Notes: generated by a model not told the origin, from the letters alone. Positions 43,533 through 53,143 are shown, counted from the stretch's first letter. The stretch: DNA of 64,000 nucleotides from Acidithiobacillus thiooxidans ATCC 19377 (GCF_009662475.1 NZ_CP045571.1:3346501-3410500); one strand, 5' to 3'. Made by a program: numbers and translations.

Positions 43533-45200
43533 ATGGCCCAATATGTATTTACCATGAATCACCTGAGTAAAACCGTACCGCCCAAGCGTGCGCTGCTCAA
43601 AGACATCTCTCTGTCTTTTTTCCCCGGAGCGAAAATCGGGGTTTTGGGGCTGAATGGCTCGGGGAAATCCACCTTGATGAAAATCATGGCCGGCGTGGAT
43701 CGGGAGTTTGAGGGCGAAGCCCTGCCCATGCCGGACCTGAAAATTGGCTATCTGCCTCAGGAGCCCGATGTCGATCCCAACAAGACCGTGCGTCAGGTGG
43801 TGGAGGAAGGACTCGGCGAAATCATCGATGCGCAGCAACAGCTCGAAGCTGTCTATGCCGCTTATGCCGAACCGGACGCCGATTTTGATGCCCTGGCCGC
43901 CGAGCAGGGACGACTGGAAGCCATTGTCGCCGCCAGTGACGGGCACCAGGCAGAACTGCAGATGGAAGTAGCCGCTGATGCTTTGCGCCTGGCCCCCTGG
44001 GATGCGTTGGTGGGCCCGCTTTCCGGTGGGGAAAAGCGCCGTATTGCCCTGTGCCGCCTGCTGATCAGCCGTCCCGACATGCTTCTCCTCGACGAGCCCA
44101 CCAACCATCTGGATGCCGAGTCAGTCGATTGGCTGGAACAGTATCTGCAGCGCTTCAGCGGGACAGTGGTGGCGGTCACCCATGACCGCTATTTCCTGGA
44201 CAACGCTGCCGAATGGATTCTGGAGCTGGATCGCGGCCGTGGCTTTCCCTATAAAGGTAATTACTCAGCCTGGCTGGAGCAGAAAGAAAAACGTCTGGAA
44301 CAGGAAGCACGCAGCGAAGCTTCGCGCCTCAAAGCCATGCAACAGGAACTGGAATGGGTCCGTCAGAATGCCAAGGGCCGGCAAAGCAAGAGCAAGGCGC
44401 GTCTGGCCCGCTTTGAAGAACTCAGCTCCTACGAATACCAGACGCGCAATGAAACTTCGGAAATTTTCATTCCCGTTGCCGAGCGACTGGGTAATGAAGT
44501 CATTGAATTCAAGGAGGTCAGCAAAGGCTTCGGCGACAAGCTCCTGTTTGAGAATCTCAGCTTCAAGATTCCTCCGGGGGCCATCGTCGGCGTGATTGGT
44601 CCGAACGGCGCCGGCAAGTCCACTTTTTTCCGGATGATCATCGGTCAGGAGCAGGCTGACAGCGGTGAAGTAAGCATCGGCGCTACCGTCAAACTGGCCT
44701 ACGTGGATCAGTCCCGCGATGCCCTGGCAGCCAAAAACAATGTCTGGGAAGAAATTTCGGGAGGCCTGGATATTCTCACCGTTGGTAAATTCGAGATCCA
44801 GTCCCGCGCCTATTGTGGTCGCTTCAATTTCAAGGGGAACGACCAGCAGAAACTGGTGGGCCAGTTGTCGGGTGGGGAGCGCGGTCGCCTGCATCTTGCG
44901 AAAACGCTGATTGCCGGTGGTAACGTGCTGCTGCTGGACGAACCGTCTAATGATCTGGATGTGGAAACCTTGCGGGCCCTGGAAGATGCCCTGCTGGAAT
45001 TTGCCGGTAGCGTCCTGGTCATTTCTCATGATCGCTGGTTTCTGGATCGAATCGCCACCCATATCATCGCCTTTGAGGGCGATGGTCATGTCGAATTTTT
45101 TGCCGGCAACTACCATGAATACGAAGCCGACAAAAAGCGTCGCCTGGGTGAAGAGGGGGCCAAACCCCATCGCTTGCGCTTCAAGCCGATTGTTCGCTGA
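43533..45200 (+). CDS. ettA: Energy-dependent translational throttle protein EttA
   Basis: ABC-F ATPase of 555 residues, the exact E. coli EttA length, from the ATG at 43533 (MAQYVFTMNHLSK); an ATG 12 bases earlier also fits. Two ABC domains: Walker A GLNGSGKST and GPNGAGKST, signatures LSGGEKRRIAL and LSGGERGRLHL, Walker B LLLDEPTNHLD and LLLDEPSNDLD. The arm and the inter-domain linker with KAMQQELEWVRQNAKGRQSKSKAR are typical. It binds the ribosomal E site and couples translation to ATP/ADP ratio. The type I RM operon converges on it 34 bases downstream. Confidence 0.94.
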   Translation: MAQYVFTMNHLSKTVPPKRALLKDISLSFFPGAKIGVLGLNGSGKSTLMKIMAGVDREFEGEALPMPDLKIGYLPQEPDVDPNKTVRQVVEEGLGEIIDAQQQLEAVYAAYAEPDADFDALAAEQGRLEAIVAASDGHQAELQMEVAADALRLAPWDALVGPLSGGEKRRIALCRLLISRPDMLLLDEPTNHLDAESVDWLEQYLQRFSGTVVAVTHDRYFLDNAAEWILELDRGRGFPYKGNYSAWLEQKEKRLEQEARSEASRLKAMQQELEWVRQNAKGRQSKSKARLARFEELSSYEYQTRNETSEIFIPVAERLGNEVIEFKEVSKGFGDKLLFENLSFKIPPGAIVGVIGPNGAGKSTFFRMIIGQEQADSGEVSIGATVKLAYVDQSRDALAAKNNVWEEISGGLDILTVGKFEIQSRAYCGRFNFKGNDQQKLVGQLSGGERGRLHLAKTLIAGGNVLLLDEPSNDLDVETLRALEDALLEFAGSVLVISHDRWFLDRIATHIIAFEGDGHVEFFAGNYHEYEADKKRRLGEEGAKPHRLRFKPIVR

Positions 45201-45234
45201 ATGGCAGGCTAGACCCAAAGCGCATACAAGCTTC

Positions 45235-46689
45235 TCAGCGAAGTTTGAGGGCCACATCCCGGAACGAAGCCAATGCGGCTTCCAGATGGTCGATGATCTC
45301 CTGCTGCAATACATCCGGCGGTGGCAGTTCGGCCAGGTCGTCCAGGCTGTCGTCCTTCAACCAGAAGATGTCCAGGCTAGCCTTGTCGCGGGCCATCAAC
45401 TCGTCGTAGCTGAAAAATCTGAACCGCTCTGTGGCAACTCGCTCATGGCGGTTTTCTGGATGGTAGCAAGTGATGAAATCCTGCAAATCTTCCAGCTTCA
45501 AGGTGCGGGTTTTCAGGGTGAAATGCTTGTTGGTGCGCAGGTCGTAGAACCACACGCCCTGGGTATGCACCTTGCCGTCCTTGGGTTTGGCGTCGAAAAA
45601 CACCACGTTGGCCTTCACGCCCTGCGCGTAGAAAATGCCCGTCGGCAGGCGCAGGATGGTGTGTACATCGCAGGTTTCCAGCAGCTTCTTGCGGATTTTT
45701 TCGCCCGCGCCGCCCTCGAACAACACATTGTCAGGCAGCACCACGGCGGCCTTGCCGTCCAGCTTCAACATGCTGACGATGTGCTGCAAAAAATTGAGCT
45801 GCTTGTTCGAGGTGGTTTCCCAGAAGTCCTGGCGCTCGTAGGTCAGCGCGTCGCGGTCCTCCTCGCCATCCTCGTTGGTGATGGTCATGCTGCTCTTCTT
45901 GCCGAAGGGCGGATTGGCCAGCACATAGTCCACCGTGCGCCTGGGCTCGGAAATCAGCGCATCCGAACGCTCCACCAGCGGCTCGCCATCCAGCTCGCCA
46001 ATGCTGTGCAAGAACAGATTCATCAGGCACATGCGGCGCGTATTGGGCACGATCTCGTTGCCGTGAAAGGTCTGGTCGCGCAGAAACTCTTTTTGCGCCT
46101 TGTTCAGTTGCGCGCCCGGGCGCGTCAGCCAGTTGTAGGCACCCAGAAAAAAACCGCCGGTGCCACAGGCCGGGTCGGCAATGGTCTTCATCGGCTCGGG
46201 GCGCACGCAGGTCACCATCGCCTCGATCAGCGCGCGCGGCGTGAAATACTGCCCCGCGCCGCTTTTGGTGTCTTCCGCATTCTTTTGCAGCAGCCCTTCG
46301 TACAGGTCGCCCTTGGTGTCGGTGTCCAGGCTGATCCAGTTTTCCGCGTCGATCATCTGCACCAGGCGTGACAGCTTGGCCGGGTCCTGAATCTTGTTTT
46401 GCGCCTTGAAAAAGATCGCACCCAACATACCCGGCTCCAGCCCCAGCTTGTGCAGGGTGGCGAGGTAATGCGCCTCCAGCGGCTCACCCGTCTTGCCGCG
46501 CAGGCTGGCCCAGTCGAACCCCGGCGGAATCTGCGTGTCGCGGTTATAAGGCTCTTGCGCGTACTCGTGCGCCAGCTTCAGGAACAGCAGGTAGGTGAGC
46601 TGTTCGAGGTAATCGCCATAGCCCACCCCGTCATCGCGCAGGGTGTGGCAGAAGTTCCAGACTTTCTGGACAAGTGTGGAGGTGTTCAT
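45235..46689 (-). CDS. hsdM: Type I restriction-modification methyltransferase subunit HsdM
   Basis: 484-residue N6-adenine methyltransferase. The N-terminal HsdM helical domain (VQKVWNFCHTLRDDGVGYGDYLEQLTYLL, split here only for reading) precedes AdoMet motif I DPACGTGGFFLGAY and catalytic motif IV NPPFGKKS. It is the last gene of the operon, entered through an ATGA overlap from the TOPRIM-like gene, an uncommon position because hsdM usually sits beside hsdS. With HsdS it methylates a bipartite target; with HsdR it restricts. Confidence 0.94.
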   Translation of the reverse strand: MNTSTLVQKVWNFCHTLRDDGVGYGDYLEQLTYLLFLKLAHEYAQEPYNRDTQIPPGFDWASLRGKTGEPLEAHYLATLHKLGLEPGMLGAIFFKAQNKIQDPAKLSRLVQMIDAENWISLDTDTKGDLYEGLLQKNAEDTKSGAGQYFTPRALIEAMVTCVRPEPMKTIADPACGTGGFFLGAYNWLTRPGAQLNKAQKEFLRDQTFHGNEIVPNTRRMCLMNLFLHSIGELDGEPLVERSDALISEPRRTVDYVLANPPFGKKSSMTITNEDGEEDRDALTYERQDFWETTSNKQLNFLQHIVSMLKLDGKAAVVLPDNVLFEGGAGEKIRKKLLETCDVHTILRLPTGIFYAQGVKANVVFFDAKPKDGKVHTQGVWFYDLRTNKHFTLKTRTLKLEDLQDFITCYHPENRHERVATERFRFFSYDELMARDKASLDIFWLKDDSLDDLAELPPPDVLQQEIIDHLEAALASFRDVALKLR

Positions 46690-47387
46690 GGTAGAAAGGC
46701 CTGTGCAATAGACTGGACTCGTTGATCAAACAACGCAGCTTGCGAGCAATGGGATATAACTTGTGTCCACTGCGCTGTTACTACTCCAGCCAGCTTTCTG
46801 TATTGGCGAACACTCTTGCGAATTCTCTGCCCACTGGGTAACTGGGCAAGCTGAGTTTCAAGATGCAGATTGCAATCCAGTCCAGTCAGCAACGCGTGAT
46901 TCGCCGGAAGTGTAGCTGCAGCAAGCCAAGCTTCAGTAGCTTTCGAGGGAATGCAAAACAAGCTCTTCGACCCAGTCGCTGAAATGCCCAGCCAACTCCG
47001 CAACACAGCCTCCAGTGCAAGCACAGTATCTGAGGGTGGTGGACAAGGCTGAGCGCAGGGCAATGGTTGAAGCGCGAGTGCCGCCTGCACAACGGCATCT
47101 CCACAATCCGCATAGCTTTTGTCGGCCACATCTGCATCCAAATGCACCATCACGAGATCAAAATTGCTCAGGGTTGGGTCAGATTCGATGTGTGCCGCAC
47201 CGCGCTGGCGAAACTCTTGACACCATTTGAAAACGCCGCACCAGCCACCGCCCATTTCTGGCCTTGTTGGTTCCGGCTGTAACTGATTGAGCACAAAGGG
47301 GCGTTGCAAAATGGCTTTTAGCGCCGCCTCAATCACGATGAAGTCGGTTGATCCTTCCGCCACCAGCGCAATTCGGGGATCAGACAT
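46686..47387 (-). CDS. TOPRIM-like protein, DUF4276/RloB-like, partner of AAA ATPase
   Basis: 233 residues. The N-terminal VAEGSTDFIVIEAAL (Glu11) and the later VMVHLDADVADKSY (Asp84-x-Asp86) fit the acidic pattern of a TOPRIM-type nuclease fold, and SKATEAWLAAATLP fits the E-x-W element seen in DUF4276-like proteins. It overlaps the ATPase gene by 8 bases and hsdM by 4, so the three are co-translated. OLD, RloA/RloB and PARIS (AriA/AriB) systems pair an ABC/AAA ATPase with a TOPRIM-like protein in antiphage defence. By analogy this should be the effector; that is inference. Confidence 0.75.
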   Translation of the reverse strand: MSDPRIALVAEGSTDFIVIEAALKAILQRPFVLNQLQPEPTRPEMGGGWCGVFKWCQEFRQRGAAHIESDPTLSNFDLVMVHLDADVADKSYADCGDAVVQAALALQPLPCAQPCPPPSDTVLALEAVLRSWLGISATGSKSLFCIPSKATEAWLAAATLPANHALLTGLDCNLHLETQLAQLPSGQRIRKSVRQYRKLAGVVTAQWTQVISHCSQAALFDQRVQSIAQAFLP

Positions 47388-48567
47388 TCGGCATGGCCCC
47401 CAAATTACCCATCAGCCACAATCGTGATAAAGGATATTGCTCATTCATCGCCCGCAATTCGGCACTGATTTCAATTCGGCGCACGACCGTGTACCCCTCA
47501 CTGTTGCGCTCCACTGCAAACAATCTGATTTCGGAGTCAGTCAAATCCAAACCGTCGAGCACGGCTGGATTGTGCGCGGTGAACAACAATTGCCTCTGCG
47601 CATCGCCTCGCGCCAACCAACCGGAAAGCTTGGCCGTCAAACGCCCAACCAGCCGGGGGTTCAATGCCTGATCCAGATTATCGATAGCAAACAATTTGGG
47701 GGCATGGGGCGACAGGCACAGAATGGCGCAGAACAACACATATAGCGCCCCCTCACTCGCATCATAAGCCGTCAAAGTATTGCGACTTTTGCGCATGAAT
47801 CGGTCGGTGAACTTCAGCACCTCCTTGGTGCGTGCCACAGAGGGCGACAAGAGTGATCCGGCAGATGAAGTGGTTTGAATATCGGCGACCCAATCCACCA
47901 GCTCGAAGACGCTATCCAATAACTCATCGTCACTGTCGAGCACCGACTTACGAAACTCGGCAAATCCCTCGGCCAAGCGTCCGCCCGCCAGTCCCACTGG
48001 ATTGCGCGATTGCGGATCGCTCACCATCGCCCGCAAGGTCGGCGTATTAGGCGAGTAAATTGAGAAGTTCTGCAGCCGCTGCATCAATTCGGCAGCTGGA
48101 CTGTCGGTCGGCACCTCCACCAGTTTCAACGCAGCTAATCCTGCTGTGGGCGTCAGGTTGCGCCTGTTACGCACGCCATCGGAGACAATTTCATCATTCC
48201 CGCTGGTCAGTCGCTCAGTTTTGAACGACCAAGCGGGCTCCGGATTATCCAGCGGGTTCAGCAGCGACACCCGATAGCTGGCCGTATTGGCGTTGCTACC
48301 ACTTTCCGCACTCAAACCGATATGCACCGGGACGCTCGCCGATTCAAATGAAGTCTTGTAGAGCCGGGGTACACCTGGGCGAACACCGCGACGCAGCAGG
48401 GATTCATCGTCCACTTTGCCGCTAGCGGCTGCGCCGAGCACACCAATTGCCTCCAGGATATTACTTTTCCCCACCCCATTGGCACCGATAAAACAGTTCA
48501 CCCGCCCCAGTTCTATGGTTTGCGACACGATGGATTTGAAACCATCAATCTGAACGCTGCGGATCAT
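47380..48567 (-). CDS. AAA/ABC-type ATPase, RloA/OLD-like, embedded in the type I RM operon
   Basis: 395-residue RecF/SMC-like ATPase. Walker A GANGVGKSNILEA is at about 28-40 in the RVNCFIGANGVGKS context. A Walker-B region LFAIDNLDQALNPR has Asn where the usual catalytic Glu is expected (DNLD rather than DEPE), followed by a LLFTAHNPAVLDGL His-loop. The middle is helical. It lies between hsdS (64 bases) and the TOPRIM-like gene (8-base overlap). ATPases of this kind inside hsd loci are called RloA in Campylobacter and related bacteria. Probably the sensor subunit of a two-protein defence module. Confidence 0.8.
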   Translation of the reverse strand: MIRSVQIDGFKSIVSQTIELGRVNCFIGANGVGKSNILEAIGVLGAAASGKVDDESLLRRGVRPGVPRLYKTSFESASVPVHIGLSAESGSNANTASYRVSLLNPLDNPEPAWSFKTERLTSGNDEIVSDGVRNRRNLTPTAGLAALKLVEVPTDSPAAELMQRLQNFSIYSPNTPTLRAMVSDPQSRNPVGLAGGRLAEGFAEFRKSVLDSDDELLDSVFELVDWVADIQTTSSAGSLLSPSVARTKEVLKFTDRFMRKSRNTLTAYDASEGALYVLFCAILCLSPHAPKLFAIDNLDQALNPRLVGRLTAKLSGWLARGDAQRQLLFTAHNPAVLDGLDLTDSEIRLFAVERNSEGYTVVRRIEISAELRAMNEQYPLSRLWLMGNLGAMPNV

Positions 48568-48631
48568 AGAATTCCCCCGAATGGCAGCTGAGTCTTTGTT
48601 GTGTAAAAAATATACCCATCAAAATTTGTGT

Positions 48632-50149
48632 TCACGCTGGCTCCTTCGCCTTGCTTCTGCGAGGCATTTTCAATGTATCACGCTCCGCCCGCTCAGCGCG
48701 GATGCGAGCCAGCAGCACGCTGGCGGGTTCGTCGGCCGGGTCTTGCGGCACGAGGTGGCCGGAGAAGGCGGCGCGGAGGATGTTCTGGCGTTGGGCGGCG
48801 GATTGTTTGAGACCTGTCTCCATCGCTGACTCCATTGCCGCGAGTTGCTCAAACTGCTGTGCAAGTGCTTGTCGGATTAGCACCTGTTCAGCGAGTCCCG
48901 GCACGGGAACTGTGGCGCTGACGATGTCTGGCTGGGCGATCTTGTAGATGCCCGCCGAAGTTCTGGCACGGCGCTCTAAGTGGCTTCGCACTACATGTGA
49001 ATCCCAAACCAGACCAATCCAAGCGGGGCTGACCACCGCCTCCACAACTCGCAACCGAATCATGGTGTCCGGATAGGCCACTTGCTCATCGACAGACCCC
49101 ACGAGCCCTGCGCGGCCAACCAAAGTGAGCGAGCCATTGCCACGCACGATCAGCAAATCCCCTTCACTCACAGCGAACGGAGCAGCTTCCTCCGAAGACC
49201 AAGCGCCCAGCTTGTGTTCATGCAGGTCAACCGCACCTGCCTTGATCGCAGTCAGTCTCAGCACCTTCGCGCCATTCTCTGCCGTCGGGACTGATCGCCC
49301 GTTAGCCAAGTCATCCGGTGACAACTGATCCACACTCGCCCACACCCACCCCTGCGGCAGTTCCGGCAAACCGCTGGTGTCGGGTTGCACCGGTTCGGGG
49401 TATTTTTTTTGCCAGTCTTTGGGCGGGGTTTTGTCTTGTTCCTTGAACTTGGCGAGTTGCTTGGCTTCCCAGCGGGCGCGGCGTTCGGTGAGGATGCGTT
49501 GCAGCAGTTGCACGCCCGTCTCGGTGGGCAGGTGCTGTTGCCGCCACTCGGCGGTGAGCGTGCCTTCCACGGCGGCCTTGAGCAGCGACTGGCGGTATTG
49601 CGCCAGCTTCTTCTGCGCGGCCTTGAGCTCGGCCACCCCGGCATCGAGGTCGGAGAGCAGTTCTTCGAGTTTTTCGACGATGCGGGTTTGCTCTTGGAAC
49701 GGAGGCAGTGAAATTTCCCATGACTTGACGATGCCCTGCGATATGTTGGGTTGTGCCCCGCCCTTCCCAGCATCAACAAACGCCTTACTTTGGGAGACTA
49801 GAAAGTAGTAGAGAAACTTGGTCTTGACTGCATCGGGGATGCCTACCGCACACGCTTGGTTCGTCGCTGCATCGATCCCAAGCATTGAAGCTTTTCCGAT
49901 AGTTGCGCCATACATCGCAACCGCGACGGATCCCTTCGGAAAAACCTTAGCGCTTGAGTTTGCAACTGCCTCTTCAGAAATGCTCTCTTCAGTTTGAACC
50001 ACGATTGGCGGCCCAAGCTCGCCGGTTTTCAGCCAGGGAATCGTGCCTGCGTAGTAGCTGGGATTGGACCTCGATGGAGTACCGCCGGAAGACCACTTGG
50101 CGACATCTTCTAGGGCTGCAGTTACCCATCCAACCGGCAACTCACTCAC
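48632..50149 (-). CDS. hsdS: Type I restriction-modification specificity subunit HsdS
   Basis: 505-residue DNA-specificity subunit with the usual repeat build. TRD1 (about 1-155, PVGWVTAALEDVAKWSSGGTP) is followed by the central conserved helix LPPFQEQTRIVEKLEELLSDLDAGVAELKAAQ. TRD2 (about 255-415, PQGWVWASVDQL) is followed by a second conserved helix QVLIRQALAQQFEQLAAMES. TRDs decide the two half-sites, so the recognition sequence cannot be read. It overlaps hsdR by 4 bases. Confidence 0.93.
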   Translation of the reverse strand: MSELPVGWVTAALEDVAKWSSGGTPSRSNPSYYAGTIPWLKTGELGPPIVVQTEESISEEAVANSSAKVFPKGSVAVAMYGATIGKASMLGIDAATNQACAVGIPDAVKTKFLYYFLVSQSKAFVDAGKGGAQPNISQGIVKSWEISLPPFQEQTRIVEKLEELLSDLDAGVAELKAAQKKLAQYRQSLLKAAVEGTLTAEWRQQHLPTETGVQLLQRILTERRARWEAKQLAKFKEQDKTPPKDWQKKYPEPVQPDTSGLPELPQGWVWASVDQLSPDDLANGRSVPTAENGAKVLRLTAIKAGAVDLHEHKLGAWSSEEAAPFAVSEGDLLIVRGNGSLTLVGRAGLVGSVDEQVAYPDTMIRLRVVEAVVSPAWIGLVWDSHVVRSHLERRARTSAGIYKIAQPDIVSATVPVPGLAEQVLIRQALAQQFEQLAAMESAMETGLKQSAAQRQNILRAAFSGHLVPQDPADEPASVLLARIRAERAERDTLKMPRRSKAKEPA

Positions 50150-52926
50150 GCCACCAACTCCCGATTCATCTCATCCATCAGTCCATCCAGTTCGCTGCCG
50201 AACACCTGCCACACGCGCTGCAGCCCGCCTTTGTCGGCCAGTTCGGCGTAATCAAAATCGTCGCGGGCGATGCTGCAACTGCTGGCGATGTGGTCTTTCA
50301 TCAGGCGCAGCCAGTCGGTTTGTTCGGGCGTGAAGGCGGTGGCGCGCTGGGCGTTGTGGCGGAAGATCCAGGTCTGGAAGCGCTTGTCCACCTCGTCGGC
50401 GAAGGGTTTGAGTTCACCGTCCAGCCCCAGCGCAAAGCGCACCAGGCTGATGAGGTCGGTGAGCTGGCGGCGGGACTCGCTGCCTTTCACCTGCCCGGCT
50501 TGCGCGCGGGCGTAGGCGCTCCACAGGCGTTCGGTGGTGAGCATGAGCGGGGGTTTGCTCAGGCGCTCGTGCAGGTCTTCGATCATGGCGAAGGTGAGGG
50601 CGCGGCGCTGGTAGGGCTGCTGGTAGAAAAAATCGAGGGCGGCGATTTCGTCCTTGTGCTGCTGGATGTAGTCGGCAAAGCGTTGAATGACCTCGCGGGC
50701 TTCGCCTTCGGCCTGCTCGGAAAAACCGCTGAAGGTGACTTGATCGAGGTTGATGTGGTCGATGAGCTGCTCGCGCTCGCGGCGGGCGTTGTCGATGGCG
50801 TCGCGCAGTTCGGGGCGGTCGAAGGGCGCGCAGGCGGCGGCCACGCGCTGGGCGCGGGCGGCGTCGATTTCTGCGGGCAGCAGGGCGTCTTCGCTGGCGG
50901 TTTTGCCTTGGGCCTGGGCATTGGCCAACGCGGTTTGCACGATGGCGTCGGGGTCGAGCGCGACGATCAGCCCTTTGCCGAGGGCGGCCACGGAAACGCC
51001 GCCGCTGGCTTGTTCGATGCGCGCCTGCGCCTTGTCGTCGAGCTGCTTGGCCAGGCGCACGAGACGGTTGGCGAGGCTGAGTACGGTGTCGTCGTCGAGG
51101 CTGCCCATCGCCACGCCCTGCAGCAGGTCTTTGAGCGCCACGCCGGACTTTTTCTCCAGCGGGCGGCTTTCGGTTTTCAGCGATTTCTCCACGCCCACGG
51201 CGTCGATCAGCACAAAGCGGGCTTTGGCGCCGTCCGCACTGTTGCTGACGCGCTTGAGACTGTCGCCGTCGAGGCTGCGCACACCACGGCCTTTCATCTG
51301 TTCGTAGTAGCCCTTGCTGCGCACGTCGCGCATGAACAGCAGCACTTCCAAGGGCTTCACGTCGGTGCCGGTGGCGATCATGTCCACGGTGACAGCGATG
51401 CGCGGGTTGTAGTCGTTGCGAAAGCTGCTGAGGATGCTGTCGGCGTCTTCCTCGGCGCGGTATGTGACCTTTTTGCAGAAGGCGTTGCCCTGGCCGTAGA
51501 CCTCGCGCAGGATGTTGATGATGTCGTCGGCGTGGCTGTCGGTTTTGGCGAAGATGAGGGTTTTGGGCGTCTCGCGGCGGCTGGGAAAAATCTGCGTTTC
51601 CACGGCGGTTTTCATCGCCTGGATGACCTGACGAATCTGGCTCAAGTTGACCACGGAGCGGTCGAGTTCCTTGCCGGTATAGGCGGTGTCTTCATCGGTT
51701 TCGCTCCAGCGCTTTTTGCGCGTGGCGCGGTCGCGGTGGTCCACCCATTCTTTGGCCTTCAGCTCGGCGCCCCTTTGGGTGATGTCGGTTTCGATCTCGT
51801 ACACGTCATAGCCGACGTTGACGCCATCGGCCACGGATTGCTCGTAGGTGTATTCGGCGACGATGTTCTCGTTGAAAAAGCCGAAGGTGCGCTTGTCCGG
51901 CGTGGCGGTGAGCCCGATGAGGCTGGCGTCGAAATAGTCGAGCACCTGCTTCCACAGGTTGTAGATGCTGCGGTGGCATTCGTCGATGACGATGAAGCCG
52001 AAGGTTTCCACCGGCACGGCGGGGTTGTAGCGCACCAGCTTTTGCTGCGCCGCCGTCTGCTGCACCTCGTTGAGCGACAGGTCCTCGGCGGATTCGTCGA
52101 TCGGCTCGCCGCTGAGGATGGAATACATGCGCTGGATGGTGCTGATGCACACCTGCGCGTGCGGGTCGATGCTGGGGCTGCTGAGACGCTGCACGTTGTA
52201 CAGCTCGGTGAACTTGCGGCCGTCATCCGGCGGCGTGTAGGCCATGAATTCCTGATGCGCCTGTTTGCCGAGGTTGCGCGTATCCACCAGAAACAGGATG
52301 CGCCTGGCGCCGCCAAACTTGAGCAGGCGATACACGGCGGTGATGGCGGTGAAGGTTTTGCCCGCGCCAGTGGCCATGTGCACCAAGGCGCGGGGCTTGT
52401 TCTGCGCCAGCGATTGCTCCAGCCCGGTGACGGCGCTGATCTGGCAATCGCGCAGGTTGCGTTCGGGCAAGACGGGCATGCGCTCGGCCAGGCGGCGGCG
52501 CAGGGTGTCGGGCTGACCCAACCATGCGGCGAACGTTTCTGGCTTGAAAAAATGGAAAATTTCCCGAGAACGTGGCGCGGGGTCGGCGTTGTCGGTGAAG
52601 CGGATGATCTGGCCGGTAGCCTCAATCAAAAAACGCAGCGGGGTGTTGTCCTTGCGCCATTTGAGGGCTGCGGTGGCATAGCGCTCGGTTTGCTTTTCGG
52701 TGACAGTGATATTTTCACCCGCGCTGTCTTTCTTGGCCTCGATGACGCCCACGGCATTACGGTTGACGAACAGCACGTAATCCGCAGGGCCGGTATCGGT
52801 AGGGTATTCGCGCACGGCGACACCCACCGCTGCGCCGAGGTTGATCTGCTTCACGTCTTGGATCACCCAACCGGCCTGCTCCAGCTTCTGGTCGATTTGT
52901 TGACGTGCCTTAGTTTCTGGAGTCAT
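50146..52926 (-). CDS. hsdR: Type I restriction enzyme subunit HsdR (EcoEI type)
   Basis: 926-residue restriction and translocation subunit. The N-terminal nuclease domain has PADYVLFVNRNAVGVIEAKK (the E-x-K catalytic motif). The SF2 helicase follows: ATGAGKT (Walker A), IDECHRS (motif II, DECH), LTATPD (motif III), and VDMIATGTDVKPLEVLLFMR and QMKGRGVR (motifs V-VI). An EcoEI-type C-terminal domain follows. First gene of the operon, with GC-rich codon use that also keeps the opposite strand open for 991 codons (an artefact). The upstream gap 52927-53143 is shared with the rpmH promoter. Confidence 0.95.
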   Translation of the reverse strand: MTPETKARQQIDQKLEQAGWVIQDVKQINLGAAVGVAVREYPTDTGPADYVLFVNRNAVGVIEAKKDSAGENITVTEKQTERYATAALKWRKDNTPLRFLIEATGQIIRFTDNADPAPRSREIFHFFKPETFAAWLGQPDTLRRRLAERMPVLPERNLRDCQISAVTGLEQSLAQNKPRALVHMATGAGKTFTAITAVYRLLKFGGARRILFLVDTRNLGKQAHQEFMAYTPPDDGRKFTELYNVQRLSSPSIDPHAQVCISTIQRMYSILSGEPIDESAEDLSLNEVQQTAAQQKLVRYNPAVPVETFGFIVIDECHRSIYNLWKQVLDYFDASLIGLTATPDKRTFGFFNENIVAEYTYEQSVADGVNVGYDVYEIETDITQRGAELKAKEWVDHRDRATRKKRWSETDEDTAYTGKELDRSVVNLSQIRQVIQAMKTAVETQIFPSRRETPKTLIFAKTDSHADDIINILREVYGQGNAFCKKVTYRAEEDADSILSSFRNDYNPRIAVTVDMIATGTDVKPLEVLLFMRDVRSKGYYEQMKGRGVRSLDGDSLKRVSNSADGAKARFVLIDAVGVEKSLKTESRPLEKKSGVALKDLLQGVAMGSLDDDTVLSLANRLVRLAKQLDDKAQARIEQASGGVSVAALGKGLIVALDPDAIVQTALANAQAQGKTASEDALLPAEIDAARAQRVAAACAPFDRPELRDAIDNARREREQLIDHINLDQVTFSGFSEQAEGEAREVIQRFADYIQQHKDEIAALDFFYQQPYQRRALTFAMIEDLHERLSKPPLMLTTERLWSAYARAQAGQVKGSESRRQLTDLISLVRFALGLDGELKPFADEVDKRFQTWIFRHNAQRATAFTPEQTDWLRLMKDHIASSCSIARDDFDYAELADKGGLQRVWQVFGSELDGLMDEMNRELVA

Positions 52927-53078
52927 TGAATTTAGCTGTTTGCCTTTTAAGGTCTAGTGCCCAACTTCTGGTTGAATGCGGATCGTTGTAAAACATATCA
53001 ATGTGACGCCACGTTAGCCAGCATTAAAGTGCTTGGAGTTCGGCAGCATCTTAAATGGATTTGGTTGAGTTCGACACC

Positions 53079-53107
53079 TTGACTTTCGGACAGCATCTCC
53101 TTATCTT
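53079..53107 (+). promoter_or_regulatory. Probable sigma-70 promoter of rpmH-rnpA
   Basis: TTGACT (53079-53084), exactly 17 bases, then TATCTT (53102-53107), giving 5 and 4 of 6 consensus bases. The start site would be about 30 bases before the rpmH start codon. A ribosome-binding site AGGAAG lies at 53131-53136. Confidence 0.65.
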
Positions 53108-53143
53108 CTCAGCCCTTAGGATTTACCCGCAGGAAGTGTTCCA

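Noticed and set aside
45231-45239. Nine-base repeat CTTCTCAGC at both ends of the RM operon (also 53105-53113)
   Set aside because: Too short; a chance match between two intergenic regions of this size is quite possible, and no transposase or integrase gene is present to explain a target duplication.
49954-52929. 991-codon plus-strand open frame antisense to hsdR
   Set aside because: Composition is low-complexity and Ala/Gly/Val/His-rich with no family resemblance, while the minus strand encodes a complete HsdR with all helicase motifs. The open antisense frame follows from GC-rich third positions.
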